Below are positions 42,837 through 52,229 of a stretch of DNA of 64,000 bases, in pieces (position 1 is the stretch's first letter; each line of letters begins with the position of its first letter). A program made the translations under genes and the position numbers. Location: NCBI RefSeq assembly GCF_026385505.1, contig NZ_JANIDV010000001.1:680389-744388 (forward strand), given 5' to 3'. The notes below the pieces were generated by a model, which was not told where the DNA came from, ran no database searches, and saw only the letters and a list, made by a program, of their open reading frames with translations. This stretch comes from Bombella dulcis (GTDB taxonomy: Bacteria; Pseudomonadota; Alphaproteobacteria; Acetobacterales; Acetobacteraceae).

Positions 42837-44279
42837 TCAGGCGGCTCCTTCTGCCAGTTCAGGCTCCAGCAAATCCCGTGCATCGCACAGCACCCCCATC
42901 ACGGCCGCAGCGGCAGCCATTGTGGGAGAACAGAGATGGGTGCGGCCATCAGGCCCCTGACGCCCTTCAAAATTACGGTTGGAGGTGGACGCAGAACGCT
43001 GTCCGGCACTCAGCTTGTCCGGGTTCATGCCCAGACACATGGAGCAGCCAGCCTCACGCCATTCAAAACCGGCATCACGGAAAATCCTGTCCAGCCCCTC
43101 TTCTTCCGCCGCATAGCGGACAAGACCAGACCCCGGCACGACCATGGCCCGCACGCCTTCGGCCACCTTGCGGCCCTTCAGCACGGCAGCAGCGGCCCTG
43201 AGGTCTTCAATGCGGCTGTTCGTGCAGGAGCCGATGAAGACGACATCCACCGGTGTCCCGGCAATCTTCTGTCCGGCTTCCAGCCCCATATAGGCCAGAG
43301 TACGGCGGATGCGCTCGGCCTTGGCCGGGTCTGCAAAATCTTCAGGGCGTGGCACGGTGCCGGTGATGGGCAGCACATCTTCAGGGCTTGTGCCCCATGT
43401 CACGGACGGGCTGATTTCGGCAGCATCCAGCACCACTTCTTCATCAAAGTGGGCACCTTCATCCGTGGCCAGAGTCTTCCAGTAGGCCACGGCCTGCTCG
43501 AAGGCTTCACCCTGCGGCGCGAAAGGACGGCCCCTGACATAACTGAATGTCGTCTCATCCGGGGCCACCATGCCAGCACGGGCACCGGCCTCGATGGACA
43601 TGTTGCAGAGCGTCATACGTCCGGCCATGTCCAGCTTACGGATGGCTGAACCGGCAAATTCGATCACATGGCCGGTTCCCCCAGCCGTGCCGATGCGGCC
43701 GATGATGCTGAGCATGATGTCCTTGGCTGTCACGCCCGGAGCGACATCACCCTCAACCCGCACACGCATGTTCTTGCTGCGCTTCTGGAGCAGGGTCTGG
43801 GTGGCCAGGACATGCTCCACCTCGGACGTGCCAATGCCAAAGGCCAGAGAGCCAAAAGCCCCATGTGTGGAGGTATGGCTGTCCCCGCAGACGATCGTCA
43901 TGCCCGGCAGGGAGACACCCTGCTCCGGCCCGACGACATGCACGATGCCCTGCTGGCGGGAACGCAACGGAAAATAGGGAACGCCGAACGCCTTGACGTT
44001 CGCTTCCAGCGTTTCGATCTGGAGGCGGCTCTGCGGGTCTTCCACCGGCTGGGAGCGGTCAGAGGTCGGGACGTTATGGTCTGCCACGGCCATCGTGGCA
44101 TCGGGACGCCGCACCGGGCGTCCGGCGGCCCGCAGACTCTCGAAAGCCTGCGGGCTGGTCACCTCATGGAGGAGGTGGCGGTCGATGTAGAGAAGGCTTG
44201 TTCCGTCCTCAAGGGTTTTCACCACATGATCGTCCCAGATCTTGTCATACAAGGTTCTTGGGGTAACCGGATTCTGCAT
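42837..44279 (-). CDS. leuC: LeuC, isopropylmalate isomerase large subunit
   Basis: A 480-residue [4Fe-4S] aconitase-superfamily subunit. [12 protein letters not shown] at the start, [37 protein letters not shown] with one cluster cysteine, and the paired cysteines in [14 protein letters not shown] identify it. It heads the leuCDB run, 30 bp downstream of rplS on the same strand. No leader peptide rich in leucine codons is visible before it. Confidence 0.95.
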   Translation of the reverse strand: MQNPVTPRTLYDKIWDDHVVKTLEDGTSLLYIDRHLLHEVTSPQAFESLRAAGRPVRRPDATMAVADHNVPTSDRSQPVEDPQSRLQIETLEANVKAFGVPYFPLRSRQQGIVHVVGPEQGVSLPGMTIVCGDSHTSTHGAFGSLAFGIGTSEVEHVLATQTLLQKRSKNMRVRVEGDVAPGVTAKDIMLSIIGRIGTAGGTGHVIEFAGSAIRKLDMAGRMTLCNMSIEAGARAGMVAPDETTFSYVRGRPFAPQGEAFEQAVAYWKTLATDEGAHFDEEVVLDAAEISPSVTWGTSPEDVLPITGTVPRPEDFADPAKAERIRRTLAYMGLEAGQKIAGTPVDVVFIGSCTNSRIEDLRAAAAVLKGRKVAEGVRAMVVPGSGLVRYAAEEEGLDRIFRDAGFEWREAGCSMCLGMNPDKLSAGQRSASTSNRNFEGRQGPDGRTHLCSPTMAAAAAVMGVLCDARDLLEPELAEGAA

Positions 44280-44309
44280 TCTCTCTCATCTCCTTATGAG
44301 AGCTGAAAA

Positions 44310-44687
44310 TCAGCCCTCCTTCTTGATATCACGCGGACGCTCGGCAATACGGGCGGACTTACCGGAGCGGCCACGGAGGTAGTATAGCTTCGCACGACGA
44401 ACCTTACCACGGCGAACAACCGTAATATCAGCAACTGCCGGGGAGAAAAGCGGGAAAACACGCTCCACACCCTCACCGTTGGACACCTTGCGCACCGTGA
44501 AGCTGCTGCCCAGACCGCAGTTTGAGCGGGCAATCACGACACCTTCGAAGACCTGTACACGTTCACGTGTACCTTCGACAACGCGCACGCCGACACGCAC
44601 GGTATCACCGGCTGCGAATTCAGGAACGCTGCGGATAGCGGAAAGACGCTCCATTTCGCGCGCCTCATACTGCTGAATGATGTTCAT
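44310..44687 (-). CDS. rplS: Ribosomal protein L19
   Basis: A 125-residue 50S protein at the subunit interface. [37 protein letters not shown] without the first residue, [20 protein letters not shown] and [20 protein letters not shown] are diagnostic. The order rpsP-rimM-trmD-rplS is widely conserved. Confidence 0.96.
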   Translation of the reverse strand: MNIIQQYEAREMERLSAIRSVPEFAAGDTVRVGVRVVEGTRERVQVFEGVVIARSNCGLGSSFTVRKVSNGEGVERVFPLFSPAVADITVVRRGKVRRAKLYYLRGRSGKSARIAERPRDIKKEG

Positions 44688-44709
44688 GCTTCAAACTCCT
44701 GAAAAAAAC

Positions 44710-45414
44710 TCAACTCTGTTGCTGCTGCTCATAGACGGCCCAGAGGTCCGGGCGGCGTGTACGGGTCACAGCGATGGATTTCTCATCTCGCCAGCGGGCG
44801 ATTTCCCCATGATTGCCAGAAAGCAGGACGGGCGGGACATCCCTCCCCTCCCATGTGGCAGGCCGTGTGTACTGGGGATATTCCAGCAGACCGGCGGAGA
44901 AACTTTCTTCCTCCCCGCTCAGGGCTGACCCCATCACACCCGGCAGAAGTCTCACACAGCCATCAAGGAGTGCCAGTGCCGGTATTTCTCCTCCGGAGAG
45001 GACAAAATCCCCCATGCAGACCTGTTCGATCGCATGTTTCTCCAGTACCCGCTCATCAACTCCCTCGAACCGCCCACAGAGAATGACAACGCCTTCTCCC
45101 TGAACGTAGCGTGCAATATCCTTCTGCTCCAGACGACGGCCCCGTGGTGTCGGATAGATCACCGGGCGTCCATCATCTGCCTGCCTCACGCTGGTCAGGG
45201 CGTCATCCAGCACGTCCGGCCGCATGACCATCCCTGCTCCTCCGCCAAAGGGAGCATCATCCAGAGCCTTGTGCACGCCCTGCCCGAAGGGACGGAGGTC
45301 ATGCGTTCTGCAAGCCCACAGATTCCGCTCCAGAGCACGCCCCGCAAGGGAGCAGCCCAGCGGGCCGGGGAACATCTCCGGAAAGAGGGTCAGAATGTCA
45401 GCCTGCCATGTCAT
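44710..45414 (-). CDS. trmD: TrmD, tRNA (guanine37-N1)-methyltransferase
   Basis: A 234-residue SPOUT methyltransferase that makes m1G37 in t[43 protein letters not shown], the SAM trefoil-knot segment [13 protein letters not shown], and [20 protein letters not shown] are present. It overlaps rimM by four bases. Confidence 0.96.
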   Translation of the reverse strand: MTWQADILTLFPEMFPGPLGCSLAGRALERNLWACRTHDLRPFGQGVHKALDDAPFGGGAGMVMRPDVLDDALTSVRQADDGRPVIYPTPRGRRLEQKDIARYVQGEGVVILCGRFEGVDERVLEKHAIEQVCMGDFVLSGGEIPALALLDGCVRLLPGVMGSALSGEEESFSAGLLEYPQYTRPATWEGRDVPPVLLSGNHGEIARWRDEKSIAVTRTRRPDLWAVYEQQQQS

Positions 45415-45953
45415 GACCGGACTTCCACCTCACCAGCCAGATCGCCCTCCACTTCCACGGCTTCCGGCGGAACGACCACGAGGCGTTTCGCCTTCATGTC
45501 CACGTCCGGCACGCAGGCCAGGGTGAAAGGGATCAGCTGCCCTGCTTCCAGCTCCAGACTGGTGCCAGCCCCATAATCATGGACACTGACAACACGCCCC
45601 ACGGTTTCCCCGGAAGCAAGGACGGCCTCCATACCGATCAGATCGATATGATAGAACTCATCCTCCTCCACCTCCGGCAGAGCCTCACGAGGCACATAGA
45701 GCTTTCGGTTCACCAGCTTTTCTGCCGCCGTACGGTCCGGCAGAGGCTGTCCGTCCTGTCCCAGAACGGCAGCAATGCCCGGTGCCTTCCAGCATATCTG
45801 CCACACAGTACCCGTCTCATCATGAAGAGGCCCGAGTTCCTCGAGCGTCTCGGGATGTTCCGTTGCCGGGTGCAGGCGCACAAGCCCCCGCACGCCATGC
45901 GGCCGGCCTATCGTGGCGACCAGAACATCCTGATGTGAAGGACGGTGTGACAA
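45411..45953 (-). CDS. rimM: RimM, 16S rRNA processing factor
   Basis: A 180-residue protein that assists 30S assembly near S19. The N-terminal [20 protein letters not shown] and the PRC-barrel part ([40 protein letters not shown]) are clear. It sits between rpsP and trmD in the conserved order. Confidence 0.95.
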   Translation of the reverse strand: MSHRPSHQDVLVATIGRPHGVRGLVRLHPATEHPETLEELGPLHDETGTVWQICWKAPGIAAVLGQDGQPLPDRTAAEKLVNRKLYVPREALPEVEEDEFYHIDLIGMEAVLASGETVGRVVSVHDYGAGTSLELEAGQLIPFTLACVPDVDMKAKRLVVVPPEAVEVEGDLAGEVEVRS

Positions 45954-45978
45954 GAAGAAATCTCCCGCTCAGGCCTGA

Positions 45979-46329
45979 TCAGGCCTCGGCTGCCTTGGCG
46001 GCTTCAGCTGCTGCGGCACGCTCCTGGGCCTTCTTCTTCGGAGCGGATTTCTTGGGCTGCTCACGGAAAGCCGGCTTCGGTGCCAGACCGGCATGACCGA
46101 GGAAACGGGCCACACGGTCAGTTGCCTGGGCACCCTTCTCCAGCCAGTGCTTAATGCGCTCGTCGTTCAGACGCACGCGCTCACCGTGGTCGGACGGCAG
46201 CATCGGGTTGTAGGCACCCACCTTCTCGACGAAGCGGCCATCGCGCGGGCTGCGGCTGTCAGCAACCACGATGTGGTAGTACGGACGCTTCTTCGCACCT
46301 GCGCGGGACAGACGGATCTTCAGGCTCAT
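45979..46329 (-). CDS. rpsP: Ribosomal protein S16
   Basis: A 116-residue 30S protein. [37 protein letters not shown] and [19 protein letters not shown] are typical; an Ala/Lys-rich tail ([24 protein letters not shown]) extends the C-terminus as in many Alphaproteobacteria. Confidence 0.97.
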   Translation of the reverse strand: MSLKIRLSRAGAKKRPYYHIVVADSRSPRDGRFVEKVGAYNPMLPSDHGERVRLNDERIKHWLEKGAQATDRVARFLGHAGLAPKPAFREQPKKSAPKKKAQERAAAAEAAKAAEA

Positions 46330-46383
46330 AATAACTCCTGCATCATCAGAACATTACAAAAAGACAGACAGCCAAGAGGACAC

Positions 46384-47805
46384 TCAGCCAAAAGGTGGAC
46401 GGCCTCCCGGACCTTCCATCCCCTTGAACATATCGCCCAGACCACCGGCACCCCCCATGCCACGCATCAGTCCCGTCAGACCGCCCATCTTGTTTAGACG
46501 TTTCATCATGGTGGACATCTCACTGAACTGCTTCAGCAGCCGGTTGACTTCCGGAACGCTCGTGCCGGACCCAAGGGCGATGCGCTTCTTGCGTGACGCC
46601 TTGATGATCTCCGGTGCGCTGCGCTCCTGCGCCGTCATGGAGGAAATGATCGCCTTGTGGCGGTTGAAAATGGACGTGTCCAGATCCTTCCCCGCCAGCT
46701 TATCCTTCAGCTTGTCCATGCCCGGCAGCATACCAAGAATGCCGGAGATGGAGCCAAGGCGATTGATCTGATTGATCTGCGAGACATAGTCATTCAGATC
46801 AAACTTGCCGGCGAGCATCCGCTTGGCAACACGCTCACCTTCTTCCTGATCGAGCTGCTCGGACGCTTTTTCCACCAGCCCGGCGACATCGCCCAGCCCC
46901 AGAATGCGCCCGGCAACACGCTCGGGATGAAACTCTTCGAGAGCCTCCATCTTTTCACCGGACCCAGTGAACTTGATAGGCTCTCCTGTCACGGCCTTCA
47001 TGGAGAGGGCGGCACCACCACGGGCATCACCATCCATGCGGCTCATGATGACACCGGTCAGGCCGATCTGGTCCTTGAAGGACTGTGCAGTATTGACGGC
47101 ATCCTGACCGGTCATGGCATCAACAACCAGCAGCGTTTCCACCGGCTTTGCCACGTCCCGGACCTGACGGACCTCATCCATCAGGGCTTCATCAATCGCC
47201 AGACGCCCTGCGGTATCCAGAATGACGATGTCGAAGCCTTCACGGCGGCCTGCATCCAGCGCACGGCGGGCAATCTCGACAGGCCCCTGACCCGGCTCGA
47301 TCGGCAGGGAGGTGACCAGCCCGTTCGTGCGCCCCCCCACCTGCTCGGCAATCTGCTGGAGCTGGAGCTGGGCGGCCGGACGCTGCACGTCCAGACTGGC
47401 GAGCAGCACTTTCTTCCGCTCACGGCTGGCAAGACGCAGAGCCAGCTTGCCGGCCGTCGTGGTCTTGCCCGCCCCCTGAAGACCGACCAGAAGATAAGGA
47501 ATAGGAGCCGGAGCCGACAGGTTCAGCGGAACGGCACCGGCACCGCCCAGAGCCTCGATCAGCGCATCATTGACGATCTTCGCCACGGCCTGACCGGAAG
47601 AGACGCCATCCAGCACCTCACCACCGACAGCACGCTCCTTCACCTTGCTGACGAAGCTGCGCACCACGGGCAGGGCCACGTCGGCCTCCAGCATGGCCAG
47701 ACGGACCTCGCGCATGGCCTCGGTGACGTCACCCTCCGAAAGCTTCTCCCCGCGAGAGAGACCTTCGAAAACTTTCGACATTCTGCCAGAGAGCTGCTCG
47801 AACAC
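46384..47805 (-). CDS. ffh: Ffh, signal recognition particle GTPase
   Basis: A 473-residue SRP54 protein that binds 4.5S RNA and targets membrane proteins. N domain, then G domain with GLQGAGKTTTAGKLALRLA, DTAGRLAIDEAL and TGSGEKMEALEEFHPERVAG; the M domain holds KASRKKRIALGSGTSVPEVN and a Met/Gly-rich tail. It heads the leftward ffh-rpsP-rimM-trmD-rplS block. The 200 bp upstream (47806-48007) holds no gene. Confidence 0.96.
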   Translation of the reverse strand: MFEQLSGRMSKVFEGLSRGEKLSEGDVTEAMREVRLAMLEADVALPVVRSFVSKVKERAVGGEVLDGVSSGQAVAKIVNDALIEALGGAGAVPLNLSAPAPIPYLLVGLQGAGKTTTAGKLALRLASRERKKVLLASLDVQRPAAQLQLQQIAEQVGGRTNGLVTSLPIEPGQGPVEIARRALDAGRREGFDIVILDTAGRLAIDEALMDEVRQVRDVAKPVETLLVVDAMTGQDAVNTAQSFKDQIGLTGVIMSRMDGDARGGAALSMKAVTGEPIKFTGSGEKMEALEEFHPERVAGRILGLGDVAGLVEKASEQLDQEEGERVAKRMLAGKFDLNDYVSQINQINRLGSISGILGMLPGMDKLKDKLAGKDLDTSIFNRHKAIISSMTAQERSAPEIIKASRKKRIALGSGTSVPEVNRLLKQFSEMSTMMKRLNKMGGLTGLMRGMGGAGGLGDMFKGMEGPGGRPPFG

Positions 47806-48007
47806 GGGCTATCCTTAATTCCATGACAAACGCGCCACTGCGCGAACCCTCGCGGAGTGACGTGTCCGTAAACTTCCTACGCCTTTACGGCCTCTCCCGT
47901 TTCCCGTCAAGCTTTTCCCGCTTTCCGGCACGGGAAGGCCGTTGCCTCCCCATGACCGGAGGCGTAGCCTGCCTGCTTTTCCCTGAACAGCGCGAAAGAT
48001 GTACCCC

Positions 48008-48775
48008 ATGAATGTCCTTCTCGTCCTCGCCCACCCTGAACGTCATTCCCTGAATGGTGCCCTGGTGGACATTGCCACCCGTGAACTGAACTCCCTTGGT
48101 CATGACGTCCAGCTTTCCGACCTGTACCGCATGGACTGGAAGGCGACCGTCGATCAGGCCGACTTCCCTCATGAAACAGCAGACCCCCTGAATGTCGCTG
48201 CCGCCTCCGCACGGGCCTATAAAGCTGGCCAGCTGACGGATGACGTGAAAGCGGAACAGGAAAAACTCCGTTGGGCTGATGCCGTCATCTTCCAGTTTCC
48301 GCTCTGGTGGTTTTCGGCTCCGGCCATCCTGAAAGGGTGGTTTGAACGTGTCTTCTCTGCCGGTTTTGCCTATGGCACGGGCAAAAGCTACGGCGATGGC
48401 TGCATGAAGGGCAAGCTGGCCATGCTGAGCGTGACGATCGGCGGCACGGAGCATGACTATTCCGCCCGGGGCATCTGTGGCCCCATTGATGATCTTCTCT
48501 TCCCCCTCACACACGGAACGCTCTTCTATACCGGCTTCACCACCCTGCCCTCCTTTCTGGTCCATAGTGCCGACCGGCTGGAAGAGTACGGCGAAGGGTT
48601 TTCGGAGCTTGTCGAACGCTACAGGGAGCGTCTCTATGCCCTGGAGACGACAGCTCCCATTCCGTTCCGCTCTGCGGCCAGTGGGGATTATGCCCCCAGG
48701 ACCAGAGAACTCCGCCCCGGTCTGGAAGACCAGAATGCCAGCGGCTTCAGGCTGCATCTGAAAACCACATCCTGA
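48008..48775 (+). CDS. NAD(P)H dehydrogenase (quinone), flavodoxin fold
   Basis: A 255-residue FMN/FAD oxidoreductase of the NQO1/MdaB group that reduces quinones by two electrons. MNVLLVLAHPERHSLNGAL at the start and DAVIFQFPLWWFSAPAILKG, followed by WFERVFSAGFAYGTGKSYG, are the flavin-site signatures. An ATG three codons earlier (47999) is possible. It runs ahead of the DUF2130 gene with a 12-bp gap. Likely role is redox stress defence, inferred from family. Confidence 0.88.
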   Translation: MNVLLVLAHPERHSLNGALVDIATRELNSLGHDVQLSDLYRMDWKATVDQADFPHETADPLNVAAASARAYKAGQLTDDVKAEQEKLRWADAVIFQFPLWWFSAPAILKGWFERVFSAGFAYGTGKSYGDGCMKGKLAMLSVTIGGTEHDYSARGICGPIDDLLFPLTHGTLFYTGFTTLPSFLVHSADRLEEYGEGFSELVERYRERLYALETTAPIPFRSAASGDYAPRTRELRPGLEDQNASGFRLHLKTTS

Positions 48776-48787
48776 AAGGCTCCCTCC

Positions 48788-50089
48788 ATGACCACACATG
48801 ACATTACCTGCCCGCACTGCCACAAGGCGTTCTCGCTGGACAATGCAGGCTATGCCGACATCGTCAAACAGGTGCGGGACAGGGAATTTTCCAGGCAGCT
48901 TCATGAAAGGCTGGAAGCGGCGGCACAGGAGGAACGGCTTGCCGCAGAACGGACCAGGTTCGCTCATGAACAGGAAATGCATCAGGCCCTGCATGAGCGT
49001 GATGCTGAAATACAGACCCTGAAAAACCAGCTTGAGCGGCACGAAGCCGACCGCCAGACAGCCGCCCGCCTCGCCGAAGCTGAAAGGAAGGCCCAGCTAC
49101 AGGAGGCGATCCAGGCAAAGGAGCGGGACATTCAGGCCCTACAGGCAAAGCTCTCCGCCAGTGCGACGGAGAATGAGCTGGCCATCACCAGAGCGGTCGA
49201 TGCCATGCGGCAGGAGCGTGATGCCCTGCAAAGCACCCTGAAGGAGGCCGAGCTGAAAAACAGGCTCGATGCCACCCAGATAAAGGAGCGTTACGAGCTT
49301 CAGCTTAAGGACCGTGACGATCATATCGAGCGGCTGAAAGACATGAAGGCCCGCCTCTCCACCAAGATGGTCGGTGAAACGCTGGAGCAGCATTGCGAAG
49401 TGGAATTCAACCGCTCCCGGGCGATGGCCTTCCCCCGGGCCTATTTCGAGAAGGACAATGATGCCCGCTCCGGCAGCAAGGGCGACTACATCTTCCGGGA
49501 TGCAGATGAGAGCGGCACAGAAATCATCTCCATCATGTTCGAGATGAAGAACGAGACTGACAGCACCACCACCCGAAAGAAGAATGAGGACTTCCTGAAG
49601 GAGCTGGACAAGGACCGTACGGAGAAGAAGTGCGAATATGCCGTGCTGGTCTCCCTGCTGGAGCCTGAGAGCGAGCTGTACAATACGGGCATCGTGGATG
49701 TGTCACACCGTTATCCCAAGATGTACGTCATCCGCCCGCAGTTCTTCCTTCAGATCATCTCCCTGCTCCGCAATGCCGCCACCAATGCGCTGGCCTATAA
49801 ACGGGAGCTGGAACTGACACGCCAGCAGAATATCGACGTGACCAGTTTTGAGGAAAAGCTGGAGGCCTTCAAGAACGGCTTCGCCCGCAACTATGACCTC
49901 GCCCACCGGCAGTTCGAGAAGGCCATCGAGGAGATCGACAAATCCATCTCCCATCTCCAGAAGGTCAAAGAAAGCTTGGCCTCATCAGAGAAGAACCTCC
50001 GCATTGCCAATGGTAAGGCGCAGGATGTCACGATCAAGCGGCTCACACGGGGGAATGCGACGATGAAGGCAAAGTTTGAGTCTCTTTAA
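48788..50089 (+). CDS. DUF2130 protein (coiled coil plus nuclease-like domain)
   Basis: A 433-residue protein of unknown function. A small N-terminal zinc site (ITCPHCHKAFSLDNAGY) is followed by a long coiled coil (about 25-195) and then the DUF2130 domain (about 200-420). In it, GSKGDYIFRDADESGTEII followed by IMFEMKNE looks like a D-(E)xK nuclease-type core, in agreement with suggestions that DUF2130 is restriction-endonuclease-like. It lies directly on the chromosome side of the tRNA-Ser integration site, not within the phage operons. Confidence 0.82.
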   Translation: MTTHDITCPHCHKAFSLDNAGYADIVKQVRDREFSRQLHERLEAAAQEERLAAERTRFAHEQEMHQALHERDAEIQTLKNQLERHEADRQTAARLAEAERKAQLQEAIQAKERDIQALQAKLSASATENELAITRAVDAMRQERDALQSTLKEAELKNRLDATQIKERYELQLKDRDDHIERLKDMKARLSTKMVGETLEQHCEVEFNRSRAMAFPRAYFEKDNDARSGSKGDYIFRDADESGTEIISIMFEMKNETDSTTTRKKNEDFLKELDKDRTEKKCEYAVLVSLLEPESELYNTGIVDVSHRYPKMYVIRPQFFLQIISLLRNAATNALAYKRELELTRQQNIDVTSFEEKLEAFKNGFARNYDLAHRQFEKAIEEIDKSISHLQKVKESLASSEKNLRIANGKAQDVTIKRLTRGNATMKAKFESL

Positions 50090-50188
50090 AGGAGACAAAA
50101 AATGAGCTTTCACGAAAAGACATGCTAGCGCACTGAATCCGTTTGTACAGCAAAGCTCCTACCAGAATATACACTGACTAAAGAAAAA

Positions 50189-50215
50189 GGCAGGGGTGGC
50201 CGCCCCCGCCCTTTT
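50189..50215 (+). terminator. Terminator-like hairpin before a small ORF
   Basis: GGCAGGGG / CCCCCGCC stem with one mismatch followed by CTTTT, 100 bp after the DUF2130 stop. It probably ends that transcript. Confidence 0.65.
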
Positions 50216-50243
50216 CATCCCCTTAAAGCCAAGGAGACATATC

Positions 50244-50402
50244 ATGCTCTATGATGTCGCATATTCTATCATACAGAACTGGTCGTATACCAGTCTTTTC
50301 GTGACAATGATCGTCCTCCCGCTTCTGGTCAAACACTCCAATCTGCACATTAACATTTCTGTAGCAGTTACCCTTTACCCTCCCCGTAAGAGGAAAGGCT
50401 AA
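50244..50402 (+). CDS. Small hydrophobic protein
   Basis: A 52-residue protein with a strong ribosome site (AAGGAGA seven bases before the ATG). It has one hydrophobic segment (SLFVTMIVLPLLV, residues 18-30) and a basic tail (PPRKRKG). It is isolated between two terminators. The layout recalls small membrane proteins, including type I toxins, but no antitoxin RNA is demonstrated and no family is recognised. Confidence 0.55.
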   Translation: MLYDVAYSIIQNWSYTSLFVTMIVLPLLVKHSNLHINISVAVTLYPPRKRKG

Positions 50403-50446
50403 AAATCAGTTTGAACATCTATCCCCTGCTCCAGCGGGGATTAAAG

Positions 50447-50480
50447 AAGGCCGCTCCACAATGAGGCGGCCTTTCCTTTT
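50447..50480 (+). terminator. Rho-independent terminator after small ORF
   Basis: AAGGCCGC / GCGGCCTT stem followed by TCCTTTT, 45 bp after the small hydrophobic ORF. Confidence 0.85.
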
Positions 50481-50605
50481 CCGACCCCCATCAGCACCGA
50501 TCGCTGCTCCACCGCTTGACGCACCACATCTGAATCAGTATCAGAAGCCGTCTCAGCTTTTCTTGTAGGGAAGTAGATGTTCCCACCCTGGGGAACACAG
50601 ACAAC

Positions 50606-50695
50606 GGATGGGTGTCCGAGCGGTTTAAGGAACTGGTCTTGAAAACCAGCGTGCGTGGAAGCGTACCGTGGGTTCGAATCCCACCCCATCCGCCA
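50606..50695 (+). tRNA. tRNA-Ser (anticodon TGA), prophage integration target
   Basis: A 90-nt cloverleaf with acceptor GGATGGG/CCCATCC, anticodon stem-loop CTGGTCTTGAAAACCAG with TGA, the long variable arm typical of serine tRNA, T arm GGTTCGAATCC and encoded CCA. A tyrosine integrase starts 153 bp downstream in the same direction, the normal layout when a phage uses the tRNA 3' end as attB. The second att copy is not in the window. Confidence 0.97.
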
Positions 50696-50777
50696 CAAGA
50701 CATATTTCAAACCTATTCAAGCATTGCCAAAACCCGCAGAAATCTGCCATTTCTTTCTGATATACCTATTCACTACG

Positions 50778-50829
50778 GCGCATCATAACGCACCGCAGCG
50801 CATCAATTTGGGGGCCTATATGGGGGCCT
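50778..50829. repeat. Short direct repeats between tRNA-Ser and integrase
   Basis: GCGCATCA occurs at 50778-50785 and 50798-50805 (20-bp period), and GGGGGCCT at 50810-50817 and 50822-50829. Their place between the tRNA end and the integrase start suggests integrase arm-type or excisionase binding sites; this is inferred from position only. Confidence 0.45.
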
Positions 50830-50848
50830 CATTTTCCGGCGAGACACC

Positions 50849-52114
50849 ATGCTGACAAATACGGAAATCAGAAACGCCAAGGGTAAGGAAAAACCTTACA
50901 AAATGGCGGACAGCCAAGGGCTTTATCTTCTGGTCCGGCCCAACGGCTCGAAACACTGGCACTTGAAATACAGGATCGGGGGAAAAGAGCGCAAGCTCTC
51001 ATTCGGAGCATACCCGGAAGTCAGCTTATCCGAGGCCCGGCAGGCAAAGGAGGCCGCCCGTACAGAGCTGCGAGCCGGTATCGACCCCGGCCTGACACAG
51101 AAACAAAAGAAGGCCTCCGCTGCGAACGATGAAGGCGCATTCCGCCGGGTAGCAGAGCGATGGATCGAGCATACGGCTCCGACATGGAGATCCGTCAAGC
51201 ACCACTCTGACGTGGTGAGTAGCCTGGAACGGTACGTCTATCCGGCAATCGGCAACGTGCCTCTCAATGAGATTACGTCTCCGATGGTTTTGGCTCTCCT
51301 GAAACGAGTGGAGGCTCAGCGGGCCATCGAGACTGCACATCGGATTTGCCAGCGCATCAGCGCCGTGTTTCTGTACGGTATTGCCTGCGGTCTGGCCCAG
51401 ACAGACCAGGCGGCCCCTCTGAAAGGTATACTCAAGAAGGTACCGAAAGGCCGCCAGAATGCCATCACGAACCTGCCTGAACTCCAGGAGATGATGCACC
51501 ATCTGGACGGGGTAGCTGCTTATCCTGTGTCCTTGCTTGCCTTGCGCTTTCTGGCTCTAACGGCGGCTCGGTCGGGAGAAGTTCGGGGGATGCTCTGGTC
51601 CGAAATAAATGGCGATGTGTGGGAAATCCCTGCCGAACGGATGAAGATGAAGAGGCCCCACATCGTGCCGCTCAGTAGGCAGGCTTTAGAGATTCTGGAG
51701 GCCGTAAAGCCATTTACTACCCATTCCCCTTATATATTCGCCGCTATCCGATCACCAGAAAAGCCGATGAGTGATATGGCCCTATCAATGATTTTGAAAA
51801 GGAATGGATACGCCGGGCGTCATGTTCCGCACGGTTTCCGCTCTTCATTTTCTTCAATCATGAACGAAAGGCGGCCAGAAGATCGCTATGTGATCGACCT
51901 GATGTTAGCCCATGTCTCAAAAGATAAAGTCGAAGCGGCGTACAATCGATCCCTGCATCTGGAGAAAAGAAAGGAGATCGCCCAAGAATGGGCAGACCTC
52001 CTTCTTGAAAAATGTGTTACGGCCAGTGAGCTTACGCAGATTGCGCCTCGTTCTGGGCCTTCTCGACCTCAGCCAGAACCGCTTCCTGCGTCCAGCGAAG
52101 ATGACCATTCTTGA
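50849..52114 (+). CDS. int: Tyrosine recombinase, P4-type integrase
   Basis: A 421-residue site-specific recombinase. The N-terminal DUF4102 arm domain (LTNTEIRNAKGKEKPYKMAD, GGKERKLSFGAYPEVSLSEA), the core-binding domain, and the catalytic domain with ARSGEVRGMLW (Arg), HGFRSSFSS (HxxR) and AAYNRS (Tyr) are intact. It should insert the phage at the tRNA-Ser 3' end. Its last 83 bp overlap, tail to tail, with the AlpA-like gene on the other strand. Confidence 0.94.
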   Translation: MLTNTEIRNAKGKEKPYKMADSQGLYLLVRPNGSKHWHLKYRIGGKERKLSFGAYPEVSLSEARQAKEAARTELRAGIDPGLTQKQKKASAANDEGAFRRVAERWIEHTAPTWRSVKHHSDVVSSLERYVYPAIGNVPLNEITSPMVLALLKRVEAQRAIETAHRICQRISAVFLYGIACGLAQTDQAAPLKGILKKVPKGRQNAITNLPELQEMMHHLDGVAAYPVSLLALRFLALTAARSGEVRGMLWSEINGDVWEIPAERMKMKRPHIVPLSRQALEILEAVKPFTTHSPYIFAAIRSPEKPMSDMALSMILKRNGYAGRHVPHGFRSSFSSIMNERRPEDRYVIDLMLAHVSKDKVEAAYNRSLHLEKRKEIAQEWADLLLEKCVTASELTQIAPRSGPSRPQPEPLPASSEDDHS

Positions 52115-52229
52115 GGCGGAAGCCGTCAGGGAACTTTCCCTGGCGGATGTGTCTCTCTAGTGTGGACTTGCTGACCCCGAGGTATTCCGCCACTTCTTCT
52201 TTCGTCATCAAAGGGGCAATTTTACTCAT
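52032..52229 (-). CDS. AlpA-like/MerR-type excisionase or regulator
   Basis: A 65-residue protein with a winged helix-turn-helix of the AlpA/Xis type: MTKEEVAEYLGVSKSTLERH, then RQGKFPDGFRLKNGHLRW. The start at 52229 follows GGAGAAGGG. As the last gene of the leftward operon and convergent with int, it is a good candidate recombination directionality factor. The 83-bp overlap means the two transcripts are antisense to each other at their 3' ends. Confidence 0.82.
   Translation of the reverse strand: MSKIAPLMTKEEVAEYLGVSKSTLERHIRQGKFPDGFRLKNGHLRWTQEAVLAEVEKAQNEAQSA

Noticed and set aside
44280..44309. Leucine leader peptide or T-box before leuC
   Set aside because: Only 30 bp separate rplS and leuC; there is no room and no leucine-codon run.
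46657..47826. 389-codon plus-strand ORF opposite ffh
   Set aside because: Antisense shadow of ffh, which has intact GTPase motifs.
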